Shown here in pieces: positions 1 to 6,583 of a stretch of 12,550 nt of DNA. Under the pieces are notes generated by a model that saw only the letters and a program-made list of their open reading frames with translations, did not search any database and was not told the origin of the DNA. Made by a program: the position numbers and the translations under genes. Numbering within the stretch: position 1 is the first letter of the stretch; each line of letters starts with the position of its first letter. Origin of the DNA: Pyrinomonadaceae bacterium (GTDB taxonomy: Bacteria > Acidobacteriota > Blastocatellia > Pyrinomonadales > Pyrinomonadaceae). The DNA lies in contig JACMMN010000222.1 of the NCBI GenBank assembly GCA_014379075.1, positions 1 through 12,550 of the forward strand, in the 5' to 3' direction.

Positions 1-2
1 AA

Positions 3-806
3 TATGCTCAGACCGCTCTTACGCAATTAAAGGCAAACAAGGAAGCTACCAGAAAGAATGCGGCTGGCGTCCCGGTATACGGCGTTTTGAAATATGAATT
101 GCCTAAGGAAGATCTAATCAGCGAATTCACTTACGCGATCGGCTATCTCAATTTTTATGCTAAGAAAAATGAAAAGGCCGCGTTGCCTTATTACTATGAG
201 CTGTCACAGTCGGCGGGTCGTTACAAAAAAGAACCGCGGGTCTATGCAACGATCGGTAATTACTACATAGAACAGAGAAGGCCGGTCGGTGAGGAGATCG
301 CAAAACTCATCGCACTTCAGAAAGACCCGAAAGAAACCGACGAGGCAAAATTAGCCAGGGAAACGGAAATAAAAAATAAGATCGCTTTGTTCAATGGGTT
401 TTCGGAACGCGCTCTGGATGCGTTTGGCCGTGCGTATACCGTAGCTCCGTCGGCTACTCCTGCTGATAAAACATACAGGGACGGATTGTATAAAACGGTG
501 CAGGGTTTGTACGAACAGCGTTTCGAAAAGAAGGACGGATTAGAGACCTATATCGCATCGACCGTAACGAAACCGATGCCGAATCCGACCTCGGACGTAA
601 CGCCGGTAGCCGATCCAGAACCGGTGAAGACCACCACGACTACCAGTACCGCTACGCCGGAAGCGGCAAAACCGGCGGCCGTGGTTCCTACGAAACCCGT
701 ATCGGGTTCGACCAACATGGTTTCGGCAGAGCCGTCCGTTTCGACAACGGCGAAAGCCAAAGCCGTTGTTAAAAAGCCGGTCGTTAAAAAGAAAGGAACA
801 CGATAG
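3..806 (+). CDS. TPR-like protein with Thr/Pro/Ala/Lys-rich tail, 3' part only
   Basis: The reading frame is open from the window edge, so the gene begins upstream. A TTG at 87 and internal ATGs are not convincing starts because coding-like sequence continues before them. About 267 residues are visible. The first ~155 are helical with aromatic/Ala spacing typical of tetratricopeptide-type repeats (for example around 'LNFYAKKNEKAALPYYYEL' and 'RVYATIGNYYIEQ'). From about residue 180 the protein becomes a low-complexity tail rich in Pro, Thr, Ala, Val and Lys, ending in Lys-rich PVVKKKGTR. Such tails are common in periplasmic or cell-envelope TPR proteins of Acidobacteria. The specific function is unknown. 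TPR proteins usually act as protein-binding scaffolds. A terminator follows 30 bases after the stop, so this transcript ends before rnc. The TPR assignment is from pattern only and is moderately sure; the coding call is strong. Confidence 0.8.
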   Translation, partial: YAQTALTQLKANKEATRKNAAGVPVYGVLKYELPKEDLISEFTYAIGYLNFYAKKNEKAALPYYYELSQSAGRYKKEPRVYATIGNYYIEQRRPVGEEIAKLIALQKDPKETDEAKLARETEIKNKIALFNGFSERALDAFGRAYTVAPSATPADKTYRDGLYKTVQGLYEQRFEKKDGLETYIASTVTKPMPNPTSDVTPVADPEPVKTTTTTSTATPEAAKPAAVVPTKPVSGSTNMVSAEPSVSTTAKAKAVVKKPVVKKKGTR

Positions 807-835
807 TTCATTTACTTTCTCATATCTAAAAATCG

Positions 836-874
836 GCCGGATGTTCAATTGATGAACGTCCGGCTTTCTTTTTT
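836..874 (+). terminator. Rho-independent terminator after the TPR-like gene
   Basis: A 12-bp stem (836-847 with 853-864, one G·T pair) encloses the loop ATTGA. It is followed by a T-rich run, TTTCTTTTTT, at 865-874. It sits 30 bases after the upstream stop and 33 bases before rnc, so it separates the two transcription units. Confidence 0.85.
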
Positions 875-906
875 GCGTCAATCCTCATAAAATTAAGCGG
901 ACGCAA

Positions 907-1617
907 ATGAAACTTTCGAAACTTGAAAAATTACTCGACTACAAGTTTCGCGTCCCTGCTTTGCTTGAGCGTGCGATAACGCATCGTTCCTGGGCTCACG
1001 AGAACCTTCCGGGTGCATCAGAGGAAAAACTTCGCGAATCCGAAAACGAATCGCTTGAATTTGTGGGCGATTCGGTATTGGGCCTCGCAATAGCGGAGCA
1101 GCTTTACACCGATCATCCATCGCTAAGCGAAGGCGACCTTACTTTGATGAAGCACCATCTCGTCAGCACCGCGACGCTGGCGAAACTCGCACACGATCTG
1201 GATCTCGGTGGTTTTGTCCGTGTCGGCCGGGGCGAGGAAAAAACCGGCGGCAGAAAAAAACAGGCGATCCTGGCCGACACGTTGGAAGCAGTGATAGCCG
1301 CGGTATTTTTCGACGCGGGTTATGAAGCCGCGAAATTGTTCATCAATAAAATTTTTGCCAGCGAACTGATTAAGGTCACGCCAAAAGGGTCGCTGGATTA
1401 CAAGACACTTTTGCAGGAAACGCTTCAGGCGGAAAAGCTTTCGGCCCCGGTCTATTCGCTGGTAAAAACGGATGGCCTGCCGCATGCCCGGACGTTTTTT
1501 GTCGAGGCGTCGTGGGATACGGGCAGGTCCGAGGGCACCGGAAGTTCAATAAAATTGGCGGAGATGATGGCGGCCAGCGAAGCCCTGAAAATACTGCGGA
1601 GCGAAACAAGCGGATGA
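907..1617 (+). CDS. rnc: Ribonuclease III
   Basis: This is a double-strand-specific endoribonuclease that matures rRNA precursors and cuts structured mRNAs, acting as a homodimer in the cytoplasm. Its 236 residues match the usual length of about 225-240. The catalytic domain covers residues 1-150 and carries the signature NESLEFVGDSVL (47-58), with metal-binding acidic residues Glu48, Glu51 and Asp55. The second acidic pair is Asp124 and Glu127 in LADTLEAVIAAVFFDAG. A double-stranded-RNA-binding domain runs from about 161 to 231 (DYKTLLQE ... GTGSSIKLAEMMAASEAL). The usual basic KK/RR pair of that last motif is reduced to Ile-Lys here. The ATG at 907 is the only start that gives the normal N-terminus; its ribosome site is weak. 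lepB follows after 47 bases on the same strand with no terminator, which suggests an operon. Confidence 0.97.
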   Translation: MKLSKLEKLLDYKFRVPALLERAITHRSWAHENLPGASEEKLRESENESLEFVGDSVLGLAIAEQLYTDHPSLSEGDLTLMKHHLVSTATLAKLAHDLDLGGFVRVGRGEEKTGGRKKQAILADTLEAVIAAVFFDAGYEAAKLFINKIFASELIKVTPKGSLDYKTLLQETLQAEKLSAPVYSLVKTDGLPHARTFFVEASWDTGRSEGTGSSIKLAEMMAASEALKILRSETSG

Positions 1618-1664
1618 CCGCGAAACGAAATGATCGACACGGACGTATGCTAACCTAGCAATTT

Positions 1665-2537
1665 ATGAGCAAAGACGAGACAGAGATAAAAGAGAGATCT
1701 GAAACCGAAAAAAAACCGACCGGCCCGCCGAAATCGGTATTCCGCGAATATTTCGAATCGTTTACCGTTACGCTGGTAATGGCGATCTTTGGAATGACGT
1801 TTATATTGCAGGCGGTAACCGTGCCGACCGGCTCGATGCAGAACACCATTCTCGTCGGCGATTATCTGCTCGTCAACAAGTTCATATTTTCACCCGGCGG
1901 CAATCCGCTTCCGTTTTTGCCGATGCGCGAGATCGCACGCGGCGACATCATTGTTTTCAAATATCCCGGAAATAAACTGCACCCTGAAATTGACGCGAGC
2001 CGCCGCCCGCCGATAATTCCATATCAGATCAACTATGTTAAGCGGGTGATAGGTTTGCCGGGCGAAACGATCGAATTCAAAAATGCGCAGGTCTTTATAA
2101 ATGGGCAGCCTTTGCCCGAATTCCGCGTCATCGGTGAAGCGGACGACAATATTTCCGCTCTTGATACCCGCGAGGTCGAGGAACGTACGCCTGAGGATAA
2201 ATGGAATGTTTATTACGATGAAAAAACACTAAGAGACGCGGAATATAATGAAAGAATTCAAAAGGCAGGGCAATCGGGCCGAACCGCGAGGCAAACCGGC
2301 TACGAATTTGGCGTCGAAGGCAAGCCGATGAAGGTTCCCGATAATAGCTTTTTCGTAATGGGCGACAGCCGCGACAACAGCGAAGACAGCCGCTATTGGG
2401 GATTTGTGCCGCGTGAACTCGTGATCGGCCGTGCGATGTTCGTCTATTGGTCTTGCGACCGCGGAGCATCGAACGGCGATTTCTTCGGCTGCGTTACCCA
2501 CCCGCGTCTGGACCGGATCGGGAAATTTGTAAAATAA
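1665..2537 (+). CDS. lepB: Signal peptidase I
   Basis: This membrane-bound serine protease removes signal peptides from exported pre-proteins on the outer face of the cytoplasmic membrane. It has 290 residues. A charged cytoplasmic N-terminus of about 30 residues is followed by one membrane segment (about 31-53). The nucleophile Ser57 lies in PTGSMQNT, and the general-base Lys126 in YVKRVIGLPGE. The C-terminal family box GDSRDNSEDSRYWGFVP lies at 233-249. Between the Lys box and this box is a charged insertion of about 60 residues, variable in the family. A single N-terminal membrane segment and a Ser/Lys dyad mark the bacterial type rather than the archaeal/ER type. The start ATG at 1665 lacks a clear Shine-Dalgarno, in keeping with translation from the rnc message. 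Secreted proteins in this window (3846-4631, 9669-11393) are plausible substrates. Confidence 0.97.
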   Translation: MSKDETEIKERSETEKKPTGPPKSVFREYFESFTVTLVMAIFGMTFILQAVTVPTGSMQNTILVGDYLLVNKFIFSPGGNPLPFLPMREIARGDIIVFKYPGNKLHPEIDASRRPPIIPYQINYVKRVIGLPGETIEFKNAQVFINGQPLPEFRVIGEADDNISALDTREVEERTPEDKWNVYYDEKTLRDAEYNERIQKAGQSGRTARQTGYEFGVEGKPMKVPDNSFFVMGDSRDNSEDSRYWGFVPRELVIGRAMFVYWSCDRGASNGDFFGCVTHPRLDRIGKFVK

Positions 2538-2582
2538 CACTATTCTTTTAGTTAGAACATAATTAATCAGCTATGTTTTATA

Positions 2583-2771
2583 GATCGCGTAGCGATCAAA
2601 TGATTTTAGCCGTGGGTTTCAACCCACGGTTTCCCGCGAACACGTTTTTCGTCGCGTTAGCGACGATTGGATCAAACAAATTGTTCAGGCGTCGCTGACG
2701 CGACGAAGTCTTCTTTAACGCATTCCGTGGGTTGAAACCCACGGCTAAATTCACGGAGCCGCTATCGCGGC
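2583..2771 (+). repeat. Symmetric multi-hairpin (REP/BIME-like) repeat element
   Basis: The spacer between lepB and psuG is filled with short hairpins. The core, 2605-2749, is a large imperfect palindrome. Its ends are perfect 25-bp inverted repeats (2605-2629 and 2725-2749). Each of these is itself a hairpin, CCGTGGGTT/AACCCACGG with a 2-base gap. Inside lie a second pair of inverted hairpins, CGTCGC-GTTA-GCGACG (2650-2665) and CGTCGC-TGAC-GCGACG (2690-2705), which are near-reverse-complements of each other. Small flanking hairpins occur at 2583-2597 (GATCGC/GCGATC) and 2758-2771 (GCCGC/GCGGC). No open frame, terminal transposase or tRNA is present. The architecture is that of a compound repetitive extragenic palindrome; the family assignment is inferred. 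Confidence 0.8.
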
Positions 2772-2788
2772 AGAATCGCGGATCTGCA

Positions 2789-3676
2789 ATGAAACTCAAT
2801 TTTAGCCCGGAAGTTTCCACCGCTTTAAGGAAAAGTCTTCCGATAGTCGCGCTCGAATCCACGGTCATCGCCCACGGCCTGCCGTATCCGCGAAATTTAG
2901 AAACGGCTTTAAAACTCGAACAGATCGTTCGTGAAAATGGCGCCGTTCCCGCAACTATTGCTGTTTTTGATGGCGAGGTTTGCGTCGGTTTGAACGAGAA
3001 GCAGATCGAGAAACTCGCGACCTCACAAAATATTCGGAAGATCTCGCGCCGCGATCTTCCCGTGGCAATTGGGAACAAATTGGACTGTGCGACGACTGTT
3101 GCCACGACGTCGTTTTTCGCTCATCAAGCCGGTATCGCGGTTTTTACCACGGGCGGAATTGGCGGAGTGCACCGCGGTTATTCACAGGATATTTCGGCCG
3201 ATCTCACCGAACTCGCTCAAACTCCGATGATCGTCGTCTGCTCCGGTGCGAAGATCGTGCTCGACCTGCCCGCTACACGCGAGTGGCTGGAAACTCACGG
3301 CGTTACGGTGCTTGGCTGGCAGTGCGATGAGATTCCCGGATTCTATTCACGGACGAGCGGATTAGCGGTGGATGAACGGGTTGAATCGGCAGAGGACGTG
3401 GCAAGGATAGCGAAAGCCCGCGATGATATTGGATTAAAAAACTCTATCCTTGTAGCCGTTCCCGTGCCGGAGGAATTTGAGATTGATAGGCAGGAGCTGG
3501 AAAATATTTTAGCCGACGCTTTGAAACTGGCGGATGAGAAAAGTATAAACGGCAAAGACATCACACCTTTCTTACTCGGTCAAATGTCGGAAAAGAGCGG
3601 CGGAAAAACCTTGGCGGCAAATATTGCATTGTTGGAAAATAACGCTCGAGTCGCCGCCGCTATCGCAACGCGGTAA
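2789..3676 (+). CDS. psuG: Pseudouridine-5'-phosphate glycosidase
   Basis: The enzyme reversibly splits pseudouridine 5'-phosphate into uracil and ribose 5-phosphate, breaking the C-C glycosidic bond. This recycles pseudouridine from RNA turnover in the cytoplasm. The product is 295 residues against about 312 in E. coli PsuG. Family signatures are clear: ALESTVIAHGLPYPRN (21-36), GAVPATIAVFDGEVCVGL (51-68), FTTGGIGGVHRG (119-130), DISADLTEL (134-142) and SGAKIVLDLP (152-161). Likely active-site residues by alignment from memory with E. coli Glu31, Lys93, Asp149 and Lys166 are Glu23, Lys84, Asp138 and Lys155. The ATG at 2789 is chosen because the family N-terminus begins here; an upstream TTG at 2732 would add 19 residues encoded by the repeat element. 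The partner kinase psuK is not in the window. Confidence 0.95.
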   Translation: MKLNFSPEVSTALRKSLPIVALESTVIAHGLPYPRNLETALKLEQIVRENGAVPATIAVFDGEVCVGLNEKQIEKLATSQNIRKISRRDLPVAIGNKLDCATTVATTSFFAHQAGIAVFTTGGIGGVHRGYSQDISADLTELAQTPMIVVCSGAKIVLDLPATREWLETHGVTVLGWQCDEIPGFYSRTSGLAVDERVESAEDVARIAKARDDIGLKNSILVAVPVPEEFEIDRQELENILADALKLADEKSINGKDITPFLLGQMSEKSGGKTLAANIALLENNARVAAAIATR

Positions 3677-3732
3677 AAGGCCAGTCTGGTGACATAGGGC
3701 GGAAATCTATTCCTTTTTTCCTCTTGTACCTT

Positions 3733-3794
3733 CTTGTTCATCTTGATTCGTGGTTACGGTTTTCTTTTACCACTGAACAGGATGAACAACAAGG
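3733..3794. repeat. Degenerate inverted repeat, 'GTTCATC...GTGGTTA' family
   Basis: Left arm 3733-3756 (CTTGTTCATCTTGATTCGTG then GTTA) pairs imperfectly with the right arm 3767-3794, which reads TACCACTGAACAGGATGAAC then AACAAGG. The two arms lie about 10 bases apart, so the transcript could fold. A related copy lies at 4667-4752 on the other side of the SH3 gene, and both share the GTGGTTA end with the repeat at 7917-8014. The rest of the 3677-3845 spacer shows nothing else I can support. Confidence 0.55.
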
Positions 3795-3845
3795 AAAAAA
3801 GAAAATGAGATGCTGGCAGACATTCAATGACAGAAAATTTCCGGC

Positions 3846-4631
3846 TTACTTCGCCGCGGTCCTATCCATCTTCACTTTCAGCGAATCCAGCCTCTTCTGT
3901 GCTTCTGCGGCTTCCGTCGAGGCCGGATATTTCTTCACGATCTCCTTCCAGCTTGCTCCGTCGTAATAAAATGCTTTTAACGCGGAATTGAACAGAAACA
4001 GGATGTCGAGCTTGCGATACCGGTCGATGCTGACGAAATTCAGATAATAGCTGTGCAGCGGTGCGGCCGACGCGGCCATTTCTCGCCGGTTCAGTTTTGA
4101 GTTCGCGTCCTTTGACAATTTTGCGGCAGTCTCTTCTAGCAGGTCTCCAAACAAAAGGAGTATCGCCGGACGAAATTGCGATTCAGGGTAAAGCTCGAAA
4201 AAAGCGGCGGCAAGTTCTATCTGGTCAAAGCCGTCGGCTGCCTGAATAAGCCTCGCTAATCTTTCTTCGTCGCCTGTGCGAAACTTCCCGAACAGGGCGT
4301 CTGACTGCACCCAGCCCGTATTATTTGGCGGGGCCGAAACGCGGTAGAACTTTACGCCGTCCGCTTCGGCCAGGCCGAGGATCTGCACCTTTCGCCCGCG
4401 CCGCATTCGCTGGACCGATTCGGCGAAAAGGCTCGGTTTCATCCGCAATATCGAAAGCGTTTCGTCGATGACGATCGCCGTGCTGCCGATTTCCCTCGCC
4501 TTTTGCGCAGCCGTGCTTTTTGATTTTGCCGCATTTAACGGTTTGCGTTTTTGAGCGGCAACGTCGGCAAAAAGGAAACTGAGGCAGAATAAAACAGCCA
4601 GCATACCGGGGATTCTCATAGCTTTCAACAT
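3846..4631 (-). CDS. Secreted SH3-like domain protein
   Basis: This is a 261-residue exported protein of unknown specific role. Residues 1-26 form a signal peptide (basic start, hydrophobic core LAVLFCLSFLF, cleavage likely after ADVAA), with no proper lipobox around Cys16. A Lys/Ala-rich linker runs to about 48. A bacterial SH3-like fold follows at about 50-114 (pattern ...LRMKPS....V.RMRRGRKVQILG....GVKFYRV...NNTGWVQSDAL), the kind of domain that often binds cell-wall peptides. Residues 118-261 are predicted helical, with TPR-like spacing (FFELYPESQFRPAILLLFGDLL, FNSALKAFYYDGASWKEIVKKYP). ATG at 4631 gives the best signal peptide; Met5 is an alternative. ruvC lies upstream on the same strand, 145 bases away, and repeats flank the gene on both sides. 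An envelope or wall-associated scaffold is plausible but unproven. Confidence 0.85.
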   Translation of the reverse strand: MLKAMRIPGMLAVLFCLSFLFADVAAQKRKPLNAAKSKSTAAQKAREIGSTAIVIDETLSILRMKPSLFAESVQRMRRGRKVQILGLAEADGVKFYRVSAPPNNTGWVQSDALFGKFRTGDEERLARLIQAADGFDQIELAAAFFELYPESQFRPAILLLFGDLLEETAAKLSKDANSKLNRREMAASAAPLHSYYLNFVSIDRYRKLDILFLFNSALKAFYYDGASWKEIVKKYPASTEAAEAQKRLDSLKVKMDRTAAK

Positions 4632-4666
4632 AAAGAATTAGTAGTTTGAAAAACTGTTAAAAGTAT

Positions 4667-4752
4667 TTCCTGTTCATCTTATTCTTCCAATTCATCTGGC
4701 TCTGTGGTTAAAATCCACAATTCGACAACGAAACAAGAGGAACAAGAAGGAA
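4667..4752. repeat. Degenerate inverted repeat, second copy beside the SH3 gene
   Basis: Left part 4667-4684 (TTCCTGTTCATCTTATTC) is matched by the reverse complement of 4732-4752 (AACAAGAGGAACAAGAAGGA then A), with gaps. A small hairpin GTGG/CCAC lies between them. The GTTCATC and GTGGTTA words are shared with the repeat at 3733-3794. It fills most of the ruvC–SH3 spacer. Confidence 0.5.
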
Positions 4753-4776
4753 CGAAACACAGATCGATCTAAGAAG

Positions 4777-5286
4777 CTAACGTGTTTTATTCGTAGATTT
4801 GGCGATCCTGTCCTGCATTCCCGCGTGATGAAAATGGCAGATCGCCGTCGCCAGCGCGTCGGCTGCGTCATGCGGAGCGGGAACGGCTTTTAATTTGAGC
4901 AAAATACGCACCATTTCGCCGACCTGATGTTTTTCGGCGTTTCCGTGGCCGACGACCGTTTGCTTGATCAGGCGAGGCGAATACTCGGCTATTTTGATGC
5001 CCTTCTGCTCGGCCAACAGCAAAATTACGCCGCGTACCTGTCCGAGCTTCATTGCTACGTTGACATTGACCGAATAAAAGGCTTCCTCGATCGAGAGAAC
5101 GTCCGGCTGGAATTTGTCGATGATCGCCTCGACGCCGCTGTACGCTTTCAGAAGCCGTTTCGAAAACGCCTCGCGCGGTTTCGATTTTACCGTCCCAAAA
5201 TCCGCAAGCGAATATTTCAGCCCGATGCCTTCGACCACGCCCCAGCCGAGCGTTTCGCTGCCCGGATCGATACCTAAAACACGCAT
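4777..5286 (-). CDS. ruvC: Crossover junction endodeoxyribonuclease RuvC
   Basis: RuvC is the Holliday-junction resolvase. As a dimer it cuts two opposing strands of four-way DNA junctions made by RuvAB branch migration during recombinational repair. At 169 residues it is the usual length (E. coli 173). It shows the RNase H-like fold motifs: MRVLGIDPGSETLGWG at the N-terminus with metal ligand Asp7; SIEEAFYSVNVNVAMKLGQVRGV with Glu67; and the C-terminal APHDAADALATAICH with Asp140 and Asp143. These match the Asp7/Glu66/Asp138/Asp141 quartet of E. coli. The start ATG at 5286 gives the canonical N-terminus. ruvA and ruvB are not adjacent. It is divergent from the unknown gene at 5546 and may be read together with the SH3 gene. 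Confidence 0.97.
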   Translation of the reverse strand: MRVLGIDPGSETLGWGVVEGIGLKYSLADFGTVKSKPREAFSKRLLKAYSGVEAIIDKFQPDVLSIEEAFYSVNVNVAMKLGQVRGVILLLAEQKGIKIAEYSPRLIKQTVVGHGNAEKHQVGEMVRILLKLKAVPAPHDAADALATAICHFHHAGMQDRIAKSTNKTR

Positions 5287-5354
5287 TTAAAAAACTTTAC
5301 AGGAATTTAGTGAAACGATAACCGATAAAGCAGATTAAAATCAAGCTTGTGGCA

Positions 5355-5440
5355 GCTAAGGCGGAAATACGACCGGTAGGGAGTGTGTTCTTAACGTCAA
5401 TAAGGAGCACCCTCGCTACCGCTTGGGTTTCCGCCTTAGC
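5355..5440. repeat. 86-bp imperfect hairpin in divergent spacer
   Basis: Arms 5355-5387 and 5408-5440 are 33 bases each and match at about 27 positions as an inverted repeat. The outer 13 bp (GCTAAGGCGGAAA) are perfect, and the short inner arms TTCTTA/TAAGGAG continue the stem. It lies between the divergent ruvC and the unknown gene, so it sits in their promoter region. The word GCGGTAGCG (reverse strand of the right arm) recurs at 6547-6555. It looks like another dispersed repeat family of the genome rather than an operator, because it is too long and asymmetric. Confidence 0.75.
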
Positions 5441-5545
5441 AGTAGAATTCCTCGATCCAGACCGCCCAACTATCCGCATAATTTGTAAAAAGGATAAATA
5501 AACATTATCATTTTTCAGATCGCACAATGACCGAAACATCACAAA

Positions 5546-6463
5546 ATGAACGCCCAAATCGTTGAGCCGCCGCCAAAAGAATCAATCAAAGTATTGCTCT
5601 CCGAGATAATAGATTACGCCGGGCTGTTCCCGCCGTCGCAGCTTTCGATGCCTGAAGCCGTAATTAACTACGCGACATATAAAAACAGCAATTATGGATG
5701 GATGCTCGGGCGTTTCATCGTCCCGGTCGCGCGTCTGGAAGAGTTTTTTGAGAGCGCACGTGAGTTTATCTCGCGTGATGAAAGCAGGGCCTGGCGTTTG
5801 AGCGTCCTGGCGGGTGAAGATATCAATGCCACAATTCGCACGGTCAACGAATTTAACGCTAAAAATGGCCCCGGCGTTGTCTGCGATGCGATCGAGGTAA
5901 AAGCCAATACCGTTTCCAAGATCGAAAATACCGTAAACGGCCTGCCAAAAGGAATGATCGCCTACTTCGAGATCGCGACGGACGATAATCTGCCCGATCT
6001 CGTTTCGATGCTGGCGATCAAAGGCCATCGGGCAAAGATCCGCACGGGCGGCGTAACGAACGAAGATTTTCCGCCGTCGCGGGCGGTGGTACGGTTTGCA
6101 CGGACCTGCATGGCGGCCAACGTTCCGTTCAAGGCAACGGCCGGACTGCACCACCCGATCAGATGTTTCAAGCCGCTGACCTACGCCGCGGACTCGCCGC
6201 AGGGCACAATGCACGGTTTTCTGAACACGCTTCTGATGACAGGCTTTGCCCGCGAAAGCTACCGCGTCAGCCTGCTGGAAGATCTGATGGAAGAAGAGTT
6301 CGAGGAAGTGTTTCTCTTCAGAGAAAACGGGGTCGGCTGGCGAAGCGAGCATTTTCTAAGCACCGCCCAACTCGGATTTCTGCGGGCAAAAGGCTTTATA
6401 TCATTCGGCTCCTGTTCGTTCGACGAACCGATAGCCGATCTGCGAAGTTTGGGATTGCTGTAA
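5546..6463 (+). CDS. Conserved-looking protein of unknown function beside fahA
   Basis: This is a 305-residue soluble protein without signal peptide or membrane segment. I do not recognise its family. Notable segments are LLSEIIDYAGLFPPSQLSM near the N-terminus (about 17-35), YGWMLGRFIVPVARL (about 50-64), HRAKIRTGGVTNEDFPPSR (about 160-178), VPFKATAGLHHPIRCF (about 193-208) and a C-terminal FISFGSCSFDEPIADL. The alternating beta-like segments (AYFEIA, AKIRTGG, PFKATAG) separated by helices, with Lys/Arg and paired His at strand ends, would suit a TIM-barrel enzyme. That is inference only. The codon pattern and protein-like composition make it a real gene. Start ATG 5546 follows weak ribosome-site sequence. 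It runs in the same direction as fahA, 120 bases upstream, so a link to aromatic-acid breakdown is possible. Confidence 0.85.
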   Translation: MNAQIVEPPPKESIKVLLSEIIDYAGLFPPSQLSMPEAVINYATYKNSNYGWMLGRFIVPVARLEEFFESAREFISRDESRAWRLSVLAGEDINATIRTVNEFNAKNGPGVVCDAIEVKANTVSKIENTVNGLPKGMIAYFEIATDDNLPDLVSMLAIKGHRAKIRTGGVTNEDFPPSRAVVRFARTCMAANVPFKATAGLHHPIRCFKPLTYAADSPQGTMHGFLNTLLMTGFARESYRVSLLEDLMEEEFEEVFLFRENGVGWRSEHFLSTAQLGFLRAKGFISFGSCSFDEPIADLRSLGLL

Positions 6464-6552
6464 ACGCCGCCGTCACGGCAGCTGTCCGGGGACGGCGCGA
6501 CAGCCGTTAGGAGATGGCGGCGTTACTTTTCTTGTCAGTACCGCCTGCGGTA
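6463..6552 (+). repeat. Structured spacer between unknown gene and fahA
   Basis: Two structures occupy this spacer. First, AACGCCGCC (6463-6471) pairs with GGCGGCGTT (6516-6524); an imperfect inner stem pairs ACGGC near 6475 with AGCCGT near 6502. It is followed by TACTTTTCTTGT, so it could act as a weak terminator or attenuator. Second, TACCGC-CT-GCGGTA (6539-6552) is a short perfect palindrome followed by GCGGGTGGGTG, resembling the repeat at 5408-5440. Both look like dispersed repeats; effects on fahA expression are unknown. Confidence 0.55.
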
Positions 6553-6583
6553 GCGGGTGGGTGAACGCGGCTAATAGAAACAT

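Noticed and set aside
87..806. TTG at 87 as the start of the first gene
   Set aside because: The frame is open and protein-like up to the window edge, so this is an internal Leu codon of a truncated gene.
548..881. Minus-strand frames opposite the TPR-like gene tail
   Set aside because: They mirror the repetitive Thr/Pro/Ala codons of the plus-strand gene, run through its terminator and show no protein family features.
5582..6352. 256-codon minus-strand frame opposite the unknown gene
   Set aside because: The plus-strand frame has a clearly protein-like pattern of strands and helices. The antisense product is Arg/His/Cys-rich without hydrophobic core order, a typical shadow.
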